64,000 nucleotides of DNA from positions 1-64,000 of the forward strand of contig NZ_BBXE01000022.1 of assembly GCF_001570565.1 (NCBI RefSeq), given 5' to 3'. This document shows positions 50,802 through 58,686 of this stretch, piece by piece. The position numbers and the translations under genes are program-made. Source of the DNA: Herbidospora yilanensis. Lineage in GTDB: Bacteria; Actinomycetota; Actinomycetes; Streptosporangiales; Streptosporangiaceae. Position 1 is the stretch's first letter. Every line of letters starts with the position of its first letter. The notes beneath the pieces were generated by a model. That model was not told where the DNA came from. It made no database searches and was given only the letters and a program-made list of their open reading frames with translations.

Positions 50802-52340
50802 ATGCCGCTCATGCTCAAACCGGGCACGGCCTGGTCCGACGCCTACGGCCGCTGCGTCGACCTGGCCCCCGAGGCGTTCAACGACGACCGGGTGCTCAAC
50901 CACTGGGGAGGCATCTGGCACCGCGACGGCCGCACCACCCCCGCCGTCACCCCGGTCGACGGCACGTCCATCGCCGGGCCGCCCCGCCTCGACCGTTCGG
51001 CCGCCGCGCGGGCCGTCCACGCCGCCGTCGACGAACACCGCCGCTGGCGGCACACCCCCGTGGCCGAACGCGCCGCCCGGGTGTCGGCCGCGCTCGACGC
51101 GATGGAGGCCCACCGCGACCTGCTGTCGCTGCTGCTGGTCTGGGAGATCGGCAAACCGTGGAAGCTCGCGACCGCCGACGTCGACCGGTGCATCGAGGGC
51201 GTCCGCTGGTATGTCGGCGAGATCGCCCGCATGACCGACGGCCGCGTCCCCCTGGCCGGTCCGGTCTCCAACATCGCGAGCTGGAACTACCCGATGAGCG
51301 TGCTCATGCACGCCATGCTGGTGCAGGTCCTGGCCGGCAACGCCGCCATCGCCAAGACCCCCACTGACGGCGGCCTTTCCTGCCTGACCCTCGCGACCGC
51401 GCTCGCCGTCCGCGAAGGCCTCCCGCTGACCCTCGTGTCGGGGAGCGGGTCGGAGTTGTCGCGGGTGCTGGTGCGCGGCCAGGAGATCGGCTGCGTGTCC
51501 TTCGTCGGCGGCCGCGACACCGGCGGCCAGGTCGCCACGTCGCTGGCCGACCTCGGGCGGCGGCACATCCTCGAACAGGAGGGCCTCAACTGCTGGGGGG
51601 TCTGGGAATACAGCGACTGGGCCACCCTGACCGGCCAGATCCGCAAGACCTACGACTACGCCAAACAGCGGTGCACGGCCTACCCGAGGTTCATCGTGCA
51701 GCGGTCGGCGTTCGACCACTTCCTGGCGGCCTACCTGCCCGCCGTGCAAGGGGTGCGATTCGGGCATCCCCTCGCCGTCGAGTCGGCCGACGACCCGCTG
51801 CCGGAGCTCGACTTCGGCCCGCTGATCAACAACGCCAAGGTGAAAGACCTGGCCGACCAGGTCGACGAGGCGATTTCCAAGGGCGGCGTGCCACTGTTCC
51901 GGGGAGCGCTGGATGACGGGCGGTTCCTGCCGGGGCAGGACATCTCGGCCTACATGGCCCCGGTGGCGATCCTCGCGCCGCCTCGCTCCTCACCGCTGTT
52001 CCACGCCGAACCGTTCGGCCCGGTCGACACGGTGGTGCTCGTCGACACCGAAGCCGAGCTGCTCGCGGCGATGAACGCCAGCAACGGGGCCCTGGTCGCG
52101 ACCATCTCGTGCGACGACATCCGCACCGCGTCACGACTCGCCTCCGAGGTGCGGGCCTTCAAGGTGGGGCACAACACGCCCCGCTCGCGGGGTGACCGTG
52201 AAGAGTTGTTCGGCGGGTTCGGCGGGTCGTGGCGGGGGGCGTTCGTGGGGGGTGAACTGCTGGTCCGCGCGGTGACCCAGGGGCCCGCCGACGAACGGCT
52301 GCCGGGGAACTTCGGGAACCAGACGCTGTTACCGGCATAA
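50802..52340 (+). CDS. NAD(P)-dependent aldehyde dehydrogenase
   Basis: 512 aa ALDH-superfamily enzyme. Oxyanion-hole Asn162 in ASWNYP, cofactor Lys in AIAKTPTDGG, general-base Glu260 in LEQEGLN and catalytic Cys291 in AKQRCTAYPR are present, so it should be active. The usual GQxC is AKQRC and GxTxxG is SFVGGRDTGG. It follows gcl by 14 bp with GAGAGGG before ATG 50802. Possible substrates by context are glyoxylate, glycolaldehyde or tartronate semialdehyde; none can be chosen from sequence. Confidence 0.85.
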   Translation: MPLMLKPGTAWSDAYGRCVDLAPEAFNDDRVLNHWGGIWHRDGRTTPAVTPVDGTSIAGPPRLDRSAAARAVHAAVDEHRRWRHTPVAERAARVSAALDAMEAHRDLLSLLLVWEIGKPWKLATADVDRCIEGVRWYVGEIARMTDGRVPLAGPVSNIASWNYPMSVLMHAMLVQVLAGNAAIAKTPTDGGLSCLTLATALAVREGLPLTLVSGSGSELSRVLVRGQEIGCVSFVGGRDTGGQVATSLADLGRRHILEQEGLNCWGVWEYSDWATLTGQIRKTYDYAKQRCTAYPRFIVQRSAFDHFLAAYLPAVQGVRFGHPLAVESADDPLPELDFGPLINNAKVKDLADQVDEAISKGGVPLFRGALDDGRFLPGQDISAYMAPVAILAPPRSSPLFHAEPFGPVDTVVLVDTEAELLAAMNASNGALVATISCDDIRTASRLASEVRAFKVGHNTPRSRGDREELFGGFGGSWRGAFVGGELLVRAVTQGPADERLPGNFGNQTLLPA

Positions 52341-52350
52341 AGAGGAGTGA

Positions 52351-52395
52351 CCTGGCGGCGGCGTTCAACGGCTCGGGGCCGACACCGCCGCCAGG
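52351..52395 (+). terminator. Hairpin ending the glyoxylate operon
   Basis: CCTGGCGGCGG (52351-52361) pairs perfectly with CCGCCGCCAGG (52385-52395), 11 bp after the aldehyde dehydrogenase stop, with a 23-nt loop and no T-run. Confidence 0.65.
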
Positions 52396-52461
52396 GGCGG
52401 ACCCCCGCCGCCCCGTTCAAGGTCCTCCGCGCCGGCCGCCACCCATGGCTCGTCCTCATGC

Positions 52462-53031
52462 TCAGAACTCCATCGGGTTCTCCGGAATGTCTGCCTTGGC
52501 GTAAATCTGGTGCGTCACGCCGTTCTTGAAGACCTTCAGGTCAACGAGTTCCAGCCCCAGCCGCTCCCCGTCGTCGAACAGCCGCTTCTTCCCCTCGCCC
52601 ACGATGATCGGGTGCACCAGCAGCCGCAGTTCGTCGAGCAGCCCCTGCCGCAGCAGCCACATCACCAGCGTCCCGCTCCCGGTGATCGAGATGTCCTTCC
52701 CCTCCGACGCCTTCAGCTCACGGATCTGAGCCGCCACGTCACCCGAGATGATCGACGAGTCGGCCCACGTCGTCTCCGTCAGGGTCGTCGACACGACGTA
52801 CTTGCGGACGTTGTTGATGAAGCTGGAGAACGGCACCTCCGGGCCCTGATCGGGCCAGTAGCTCTGGAAGTCGGTGAAGGTGCGGCGGCCGAACAGGACC
52901 GCGTCGGCGTTGGCGACGGTGGCGTCGACCGCTTCGCCCATCTCGTCGTTGAAGTAGGGGAAGTGCCACTGGTCGGGGGCCTCGACGACGCCGTCGAGGG
53001 AGATGAAGAGGCCCGAGACGATCTTCCGCAT
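52462..53031 (-). CDS. Dihydrofolate reductase family protein (RibD C-terminal type)
   Basis: 189 aa. Starts MRKIVSGLFISLDGVVEAPDQW, with FGRRTFTDFQSYWPDQG, ISITGSGTLVMWLLRQGLLDELRLLVHPIIVGEGKKRLF, the standard RibD_C/YyaP-like pattern binding NADPH. Such proteins in actinomycetes are rarely characterised and are not folate enzymes. ATG at 53031 with AAGGAGC upstream. Monocistronic. Confidence 0.9.
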   Translation of the reverse strand: MRKIVSGLFISLDGVVEAPDQWHFPYFNDEMGEAVDATVANADAVLFGRRTFTDFQSYWPDQGPEVPFSSFINNVRKYVVSTTLTETTWADSSIISGDVAAQIRELKASEGKDISITGSGTLVMWLLRQGLLDELRLLVHPIIVGEGKKRLFDDGERLGLELVDLKVFKNGVTHQIYAKADIPENPMEF

Positions 53032-53208
53032 GTCTGCTCCTTGAGAGGTGGTCCCCGTTGCGGGGGCCGATGTCCGTAGCCTTTCACCGACAACTTTTAT
53101 TGTCAAGAAGAACTTAGTGTTCGGATGGACCATCGCCATGGCCTGCGTGTTCCCCCTCCGGCTGGTCTCCCACGTTCGTCGGCGCTTCCGTCGGGCACAG
53201 ATCGGATC

Positions 53209-53463
53209 ATGGCCATGGTTGAGCCCCACGACATCCGGTCCCTGCTCGCCTCCGAGATTCCCGACGCCGCGCTGGTCGTCGAAGACGGTCGGGTGCGCAT
53301 CGTCAGTGAAGAGCACGCCCACCACGCCGCCGTCGTGGTCACGAAGCAGACCCTCGTCGACAAGCTCGACGCCGGCGGCATGTCCCCTGACGAGCTCACC
53401 GACGACCACGTCAAGCACATGGCGAAGGCGCTCGATCAGCTCGCCCAGAAACCCGGCGTTTAG
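53209..53463 (+). CDS. Hypothetical protein (84 aa)
   Basis: Begins MAMVEPHDIRSLLASEIPDAALVVEDGRVRIVSEEHAHHAAVVVTKQTLVDKL and ends in a charged helix. Small, acidic and soluble with a likely beta-hairpin core. ATG at 53209 or 53215; no strong ribosome-binding site. I do not recognise the family. It ends 60 bp before the glycosyltransferase gene. Confidence 0.6.
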   Translation: MAMVEPHDIRSLLASEIPDAALVVEDGRVRIVSEEHAHHAAVVVTKQTLVDKLDAGGMSPDELTDDHVKHMAKALDQLAQKPGV

Positions 53464-53522
53464 CCTCGCTGCGGTCATTCGCCCTTTTCGGGTGATTTAC
53501 TCGCGATTGCCACACTTCTGCC

Positions 53523-54590
53523 GTGAAGATCGTGCGGCTCGCCAACTTCGTCACGGCAACCTCTGGTGGGCTGCGTACCGCACTGGCCGAGCTCGGGGCG
53601 GGCTACGCCGCCGCGGGTCATGAGCCGTTCCTCGTCGTCCCCGGGTCGATCGCGTCGGTCCGGGAGTCGGAGGCGGGGCTGGTCATCACCCTCCCCGGAC
53701 GGATCGTGCCGGGGACCGGCGGCTATCAGGTCATCACCGCGCGCGGGGCGGTCCGGCGTGTGCTCGAACAGATCAAGCCCGACCGGATCGAGGTCTCCGA
53801 CCGGTCGACGTTGCGGTGGACCGGGCGCTGGGCGCGGGAGCGCGGCGTCGGGTCGGTCATGGTCTCGCACGAGAGCCTGGCCGCGCTGCTGCCGCCGCTC
53901 GCCGATCCGCTGAACAGGGCGACCGCGCGGTCGTACGACACCGTCGTCTGCACGACCAACTGGGCGGCGGCCGAGTTTCGCCGGATCGGCGCGCCGAACA
54001 TCACCCATGTCCCCCTTGGCGTGGACCTCGACCGGTTCACCCCCGACAACTTCGATCAGGCCACCCGCGACCGGCTGGCGCGCCCCGACGAGGTGCTGCT
54101 GGTCGTCTGCTCCCGGTTGTCGATCGAGAAGAGACCCCACCGGGCCGTCGACGCCCTCGCGGAGTTGCGGCGCCGCGGGGTGAACGCGGTGCTCGCGGTG
54201 GCGGGCGAGGGACCGCTGCGGGCCCGGCTGGAACGCCGGGCCGAAGGACTGCCGGTCAGGTTCCTCGGTCATCTCGCCGACCGGGCCGGTCTCGCCACCC
54301 TGCTGGCGACCGCCGACATCGCCATCGCCCCGGGCCCCGCCGAGACGTTCGGCCTGGCCGCCCTGGAGGCGCTGGCCTCAGGGACCCCGGTGGTGGCCGA
54401 TCGGCGCAGCGCCCTCGGGGAGGTCATCGGTCTCGCGGGGAGATGCGTCTCCGGTCATCCCGGGGCCTACGCCGACGCCGTGCAGGATCTGCTCGGCCGT
54501 GGCGACCGCCGGGATCTGGCGCGGCGACGCGCCGAACGCTTCAGTTGGGCCGCTTCGGTGGCCGGATTCTTGAAGGTGCACTCGACATGA
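53523..54590 (+). CDS. Glycosyltransferase family 4 protein
   Basis: 355 aa, GT-B fold. N-terminus KIVRLANFVTATSGGLRTALAELGAGYAAAGHEP; C-terminal donor domain VVCSRLSIEKRPHRAVDALAEL, VAGEGPLRARLE, FLGHLADR and PAETFGLAALEALASGTPVV (GT4 E-X7-E). GTG start. It overlaps the next glycosyltransferase gene (ATGA), so the two likely act on the same mannose-containing lipid or glycan. Donor is probably GDP-mannose by analogy with mannosyltransferases of this type. Confidence 0.88.
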   Translation: MKIVRLANFVTATSGGLRTALAELGAGYAAAGHEPFLVVPGSIASVRESEAGLVITLPGRIVPGTGGYQVITARGAVRRVLEQIKPDRIEVSDRSTLRWTGRWARERGVGSVMVSHESLAALLPPLADPLNRATARSYDTVVCTTNWAAAEFRRIGAPNITHVPLGVDLDRFTPDNFDQATRDRLARPDEVLLVVCSRLSIEKRPHRAVDALAELRRRGVNAVLAVAGEGPLRARLERRAEGLPVRFLGHLADRAGLATLLATADIAIAPGPAETFGLAALEALASGTPVVADRRSALGEVIGLAGRCVSGHPGAYADAVQDLLGRGDRRDLARRRAERFSWAASVAGFLKVHST

Positions 54591-55726
54591 GGGTCGCCGT
54601 CATCTCCGAATCGTTCCTGCCCCAGGTCAACGGGGTGACGAACTCCGTCTGCCGCCTGCTCGACCACCTCGCCGTCAACGGCCACGAGGCGCTCGTCATG
54701 GCTCCCGACCCTGGGCCGGCCAGCTACGCGGGGTTCCCCGTCGTGGCCACGCCGGCCCTCGCCCTGCCCTTCTACCGGGACTTCCGCGCCGGGCTGCCGA
54801 GCCGCCTGGTGCTGCGCACGTTGCAGCGGTTCCGGCCGGACATCATCCATCTCGCCTCCCCGGCGGTGCTCGGCGCGTCCGGGATCCGGGCCGCGGGCCG
54901 CCTCGGCATCCCGGTCGTCGCGGTCTTCCAGACCGACCTGGTGGGCTTCGCCCGCCAGTACGGGTTGCGGGTCGCCGGGCCGTTCATCTGGCGCCGGCTG
55001 CGCGCCATCCACGGCGCGGCCGCGCGCACCCTCGCCCCGTCGAGCGCGACGCTGAACGAGCTGCGCGCCAACGGGATCCCGCGGCTGGCCCGCTGGGGGC
55101 GCGGCGTCGACCTGACCGGGTTCCACCCCGGCCGCCGCTCCGACACGCTGCGCCGGGAGCTGGCGCCCGGCGGGGAGGTCGTCGTCGGCTACGTCGGCCG
55201 GGTCGCCGCCGACAAGCGGGTGCACCTGCTGGCCGGGGTCGCCGACATCCCCGGCGTGCAGCTCGTGGTGGTCGGCGACGGGCCGGCCAGGGAGGCGCTC
55301 GGGAAACTCATCCCGCGCGCCGTCTTCACGGGGCTCAGGACCGGCCCCGAACTGCACGAACTGGTCGCCTCGTTCGACGTGTTCGTGCACCCGGGCGGCA
55401 ACGAGACCTTCTCTCAGGCGGTCCAGGAGTCGCTCGCCTCCGGGGTGCCGGTGGTGGCGGCGGCCGCGGGCGGACCGCTCGACCTGGTTCGCGACGGCCG
55501 TACCGGACTGCTCTACCAGGCCGACGAGCCCGCCGCCATGCGCGACGCGGTCGAGCGGCTGGTCGCCGACGCCGACGCGCGGCGACGGATGGGCGAGGCG
55601 GCGCGGGCGTCGGTCGAAGACCGGACCTGGAACGCCGTCTGCGCGGAACTTCTCACGCACTACCGGGAGGTGCTGCTCGAATCGGGCGTGCGTGACGACC
55701 TAGTGTTGACGGATGGCCAAGGGTGA
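54587..55726 (+). CDS. GT4 mannosyltransferase, MgtA/PimB-like
   Basis: 379 aa. The N-terminus MRVAVISESFLPQVNGVTNSV, HEALVMAPDPGP and IIHLASPAVLGASGIRAAGRLGIPVVAVFQTD match GDP-mannose-dependent alpha-mannosyltransferases of mycobacteria (MgtA group), which act in lipoglycan or glucuronosyl-diacylglycerol mannosylation at the inner membrane face. The C-terminal domain has GYVGRVAADKRVHLL and HPGGNETFSQAVQESLASGVPVV. Its 3' end overlaps the LigD-type gene by 14 bp. Confidence 0.88.
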   Translation: MRVAVISESFLPQVNGVTNSVCRLLDHLAVNGHEALVMAPDPGPASYAGFPVVATPALALPFYRDFRAGLPSRLVLRTLQRFRPDIIHLASPAVLGASGIRAAGRLGIPVVAVFQTDLVGFARQYGLRVAGPFIWRRLRAIHGAAARTLAPSSATLNELRANGIPRLARWGRGVDLTGFHPGRRSDTLRRELAPGGEVVVGYVGRVAADKRVHLLAGVADIPGVQLVVVGDGPAREALGKLIPRAVFTGLRTGPELHELVASFDVFVHPGGNETFSQAVQESLASGVPVVAAAAGGPLDLVRDGRTGLLYQADEPAAMRDAVERLVADADARRRMGEAARASVEDRTWNAVCAELLTHYREVLLESGVRDDLVLTDGQG

Positions 55727-56657
55727 GGAACGTGACGGCGTCGAGCTGAGCAATCTCGACGCGGGGCTCTTCGACGGCGCGAACGCCACCAAGCGCGACC
55801 TGATCGACTACCTCGACGCCGTCTCGGCGCGGATGTTGCCGGGCCTGCGCGACCGGCCGCTGTCGGTCATGCGGGTCAGGCCGGGGCAGCCGCCCTTCAT
55901 GCAGAAGAACCTGCCCAAGTACGCCCCCGCGTGGATCCGCACCGAGGAGATCTGGGCTGAGGCGTCCAAGCGCGAGGTGCGCTATCCGGTCTGCGACGAC
56001 CGCCGCACCCTGCTCTGGTTCGGCAACCAGCGCGCCGTCGAATACCACGCGCAGCTCTACCGGTCGTCGGGGGAGCCGCACCAGACCCACCTGGTCCTCG
56101 ACCTCGACCCGCCCGAGGGTGCGGGCTTCGACGTGGTGGTGAAGGCCGCTTCGCTGGTACGCCAGGCGCTCACCGACGACGGCCTCGAAGCGGCGGTGAA
56201 GACGAGCGGCTCGAAGGGCGTGCACATCCTGGTGCCGCTGGCCGGCGCCCCGTCGTTCGAGGACGTGGCCGCCGCCACGCGCGCCCTGGCGGTCCGGGCC
56301 GAGAGGCTGGGACCCGAGATCGCGACGACCGCGTTCATCCGCGAAGACCGGGAGGGCAAGGTCTTCCTCGATTCGACCCGCGCCGGGGGCGCGACCATCG
56401 TCGCGGCCTACTCGCCCCGCATCAGACCGGAGGTGCCGGTCTCCCACCCGGTGGCCTGGGACGATCTGGCATCGGTCACCCCCCTCGATTTCACCATCAA
56501 GACCCCTCTTCCGGACGAGGACCTGTGGGCGGCCCTGATGCCAGAGCCGCAGACCCTGCCCGCCGACCTCATCGAGCACGGCCACACGATCCCGGTGGCC
56601 CGGGTGCAGGCCATGCACGAGGGCAAACGCCGGGCCAAGGCCCGCCGGGAGGGGTAG
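55713..56657 (+). CDS. LigD-type DNA primase/polymerase domain protein (NHEJ polymerase)
   Basis: 314 aa stand-alone polymerase domain of the archaeo-eukaryotic primase family (Prim-Pol/PolDom), as at one end of bacterial LigD. Signatures: MRVRPGQPPFMQKNLPKYAPAW, the catalytic LVLDLDPPEGAGFD, and TSGSKGVHILVPL. It fills gaps and adds ribonucleotides in Ku-dependent end joining. No Ku or ligase gene is adjacent. ATG at 55713 lies within the 3' end of the mannosyltransferase gene. A strong terminator follows. Confidence 0.92.
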   Translation: MAKGEERDGVELSNLDAGLFDGANATKRDLIDYLDAVSARMLPGLRDRPLSVMRVRPGQPPFMQKNLPKYAPAWIRTEEIWAEASKREVRYPVCDDRRTLLWFGNQRAVEYHAQLYRSSGEPHQTHLVLDLDPPEGAGFDVVVKAASLVRQALTDDGLEAAVKTSGSKGVHILVPLAGAPSFEDVAAATRALAVRAERLGPEIATTAFIREDREGKVFLDSTRAGGATIVAAYSPRIRPEVPVSHPVAWDDLASVTPLDFTIKTPLPDEDLWAALMPEPQTLPADLIEHGHTIPVARVQAMHEGKRRAKARREG

Positions 56658-56675
56658 CCGCCCGCGTCGCTTCTC

Positions 56676-56710
56676 GCCGCGGAGATCCGCGGCTTCCGGC
56701 CTTTTTCTTT
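56676..56710 (+). terminator. Intrinsic terminator after LigD-type gene
   Basis: GCCGCGGA (56676-56683) and TCCGCGGC (56686-56693) form a tight hairpin. TTTTT begins 9 nt later at 56702, followed by CTTT. It lies between convergent genes. Confidence 0.75.
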
Positions 56711-56748
56711 ACGGCTCCCGCCAGATCCCTCGGCCGTCCACAAGAGGT

Positions 56749-58035
56749 CTAGTCGGCCAGCCAGTGGCCGTGGAAGCCGCGCGGCACCCGGCGCGGCAGG
56801 TGGACCGAGGCGACGTGGCCGAGGTCGTGGGCGTCGAGGACGAGCAGGTCGGAACCGCCCTCGGTGTTGACGATGGAGACGAGCCAGCCGTCGTCCTCCG
56901 CCTCGCCCCGGGGCACGAAGACCGCCTCGCCCGGACCGTCGGCCTCGTGGACGCGCACGGCGCCGGAGGTCAGGTCGTACTTGACGATCTCGCCGCCGGT
57001 CACCGCGTAGACGTAGCGGCCGTCGAGGCCCGTGCGGGCGTCGTTGATGGTCGGGAACTCGACGCGCCGGTCGTCGAGTTCCTCCTCCTTCGCGGTGGCG
57101 CCGGAGATCGTCCAGCGGTGCAGTCGTGAGCCGACCGTCTCGTAGGCGGGGTTGGCGGTCCCGCTGATGTGGCCCCACATGCCGGTGAAGGTCCCCGGTG
57201 AGTAGCGGACCGCGTCGACCACGATGTTCCCGGCGGCGTCCTCGCGGGCGTTGCCGACGTGGAAGACGTAGCAGGGGTCGACGTCGACCCAGGTCACCGG
57301 GCCGCCCGACTTGCGCATGTAGCCGATGCGGGCGCCGTAGTGGTCGTCCCAGCGGTAGGGCAGGCCCTGGCCCTTGAACGCCAGGTCGAGGTCGAACACG
57401 ACCGGCAGGTCGAGCCAGACGACGTGATTCTCGGTGATCGCGAAGTCGTGCATCATGGTCGGCCCGGGGACGGGGATCTCCCGGCTTTCGACCAGGACGC
57501 CCTCCTTCGACAGGCGGTGGTAGGTCAGGTAGGGCGCGGAGAAGCCGTAGCCGAAGGAGAACAGGTCGCCGGTGATCGGGTCTTCCTTCGGGTGGGCCGT
57601 CATCGCCGTGGTCAGCCGGCCGCCGAAGTCGACCGGGCCCAGGGTGTCGAGTTCGGGGCTCATCTCGTAGGGAAGCCCGGCCTCCACCAGCGCGAAGATC
57701 CGGTCGGCGTGCCGGATGACGTTGGTGTTCGCCGGGACGGCGGCCAGGTCGAGCGCGCCCTCGTCGCCGACGAGCCGGGCGCCCTCGGTGAGGCGGGTGG
57801 TCTTGACCCAGCGGTTGCGATACCACTCGGCCCTGCCGTTCCTGAGCCGGACGCCGTGGATCATGCCGTCGCCGGCGAACCAGTGGCCGGGGTCCTGGCC
57901 GGGCAGCGGGTTGGGGCCGTTGCGGAAGTAGCGGCCGGTCAGCTCGGGCGGCAGCGTCCCGGTGACGGGAAGGTCGAACGCCTCGATCTCGTCGGGCACC
58001 GGTGCGAGGTGCCCTTCCAGGTAGCTCTTCGCCAT
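56749..58035 (-). CDS. Carotenoid cleavage oxygenase family protein
   Basis: 428 aa seven-bladed beta-propeller Fe(II) dioxygenase (RPE65/CCD/lignostilbene dioxygenase group). The four iron-binding histidines are visible: His148 (TAHPKED), His196 (MMHDFAIT), His259 (VFHVGNA) and His422 (GFHGHW). N-terminal GRYFRNGPNP and GDGMIHGVRL are family hallmarks. It could cleave a carotenoid, apocarotenoid or stilbene. ATG at 58035 with GAGGAGCG upstream. Divergent from a PadR regulator with paired palindromes between them; PadR proteins often respond to phenolics, which favours a stilbene-like or phenolic substrate. Confidence 0.93.
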   Translation of the reverse strand: MAKSYLEGHLAPVPDEIEAFDLPVTGTLPPELTGRYFRNGPNPLPGQDPGHWFAGDGMIHGVRLRNGRAEWYRNRWVKTTRLTEGARLVGDEGALDLAAVPANTNVIRHADRIFALVEAGLPYEMSPELDTLGPVDFGGRLTTAMTAHPKEDPITGDLFSFGYGFSAPYLTYHRLSKEGVLVESREIPVPGPTMMHDFAITENHVVWLDLPVVFDLDLAFKGQGLPYRWDDHYGARIGYMRKSGGPVTWVDVDPCYVFHVGNAREDAAGNIVVDAVRYSPGTFTGMWGHISGTANPAYETVGSRLHRWTISGATAKEEELDDRRVEFPTINDARTGLDGRYVYAVTGGEIVKYDLTSGAVRVHEADGPGEAVFVPRGEAEDDGWLVSIVNTEGGSDLLVLDAHDLGHVASVHLPRRVPRGFHGHWLAD

Positions 58036-58061
58036 GTCGCGCTCCTCTGACGTTCCAGTAG

Positions 58062-58100
58062 TGACATGTCGAAGGTAGACCTTCCATTCATGACATGTCA
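58062..58100. promoter_or_regulatory. Paired PadR-type operators in the divergent promoter
   Basis: TGACATGTC occurs at 58062-58070 and as the perfect palindrome TGACATGTCA at 58091-58100, 29 bp apart. GAAGGTAGACCTTC (58071-58084), itself palindromic, lies between. TAGAGT at 58112-58117 fits a -10 box for a leaderless PadR mRNA. Confidence 0.6.
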
Positions 58101-58124
58101 ACGCATACAGGTAGAGTGCCGGAC

Positions 58125-58679
58125 ATGAGCCTGCGCCATGCCCTGCTCGGGCTGCTGTCCGAAGGTCCCGCCAGCGGTTATGACCTGCTGAAACTCTTCG
58201 AGAAGTCATTGGCCAACGTGTGGCCCGCCACGCAGAGCCAGCTCTATGGGGAACTCGGCCGCCTCGCCGACGCCGGACTGATCACGGTTCAGTCGGAGGG
58301 CGCCCGGGGGCGCAAGGAATACGCCGTCACCGACGCCGGGCGCGAAGAGCTGCGCCACTGGCTGCTCAACGTGAAGCCCACGCCGATCCGGCGCTACGAC
58401 ATGCTGCTGCGGGTCTTCTTCTTCGGCCAGATCTCCGCCGACGACGCCATCGCCTACCTGCGCGAACAGCAACAGGCGGCCGAGGCCGAGGCCGAGCGCC
58501 TGGCCGAGGTCGGCAAGATGATCGAGCCACACCAGGACAACTTCACGGTCTACGGGCGGCTGGCCCTCGAATGGGGCCTGCGCTCCAACCGCCTCCACCA
58601 GGAATGGGCCGAGTGGGCCATCGGCGAGGTCAGGGCCCACGACCCCGCGGCGAACACCGAGCCCTGCGACCCGAGCTGA
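58125..58679 (+). CDS. PadR family transcriptional regulator
   Basis: 184 aa. N-terminal winged HTH (MSLRHALLGLLSEGPASGYDLLKLFEKSLANVWPATQSQLYGELGRLADAGLI) and a C-terminal Vir/PadR dimerisation coiled coil (about 95-175). ATG at 58125 has no ribosome-binding site but is about 8 nt from a -10-like TAGAGT, so probably leaderless. An ATG at 58095 is inside the operator and was rejected. Likely represses itself and the carotenoid oxygenase gene. Confidence 0.92.
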   Translation: MSLRHALLGLLSEGPASGYDLLKLFEKSLANVWPATQSQLYGELGRLADAGLITVQSEGARGRKEYAVTDAGREELRHWLLNVKPTPIRRYDMLLRVFFFGQISADDAIAYLREQQQAAEAEAERLAEVGKMIEPHQDNFTVYGRLALEWGLRSNRLHQEWAEWAIGEVRAHDPAANTEPCDPS

Positions 58680-58686
58680 CCGGGCC

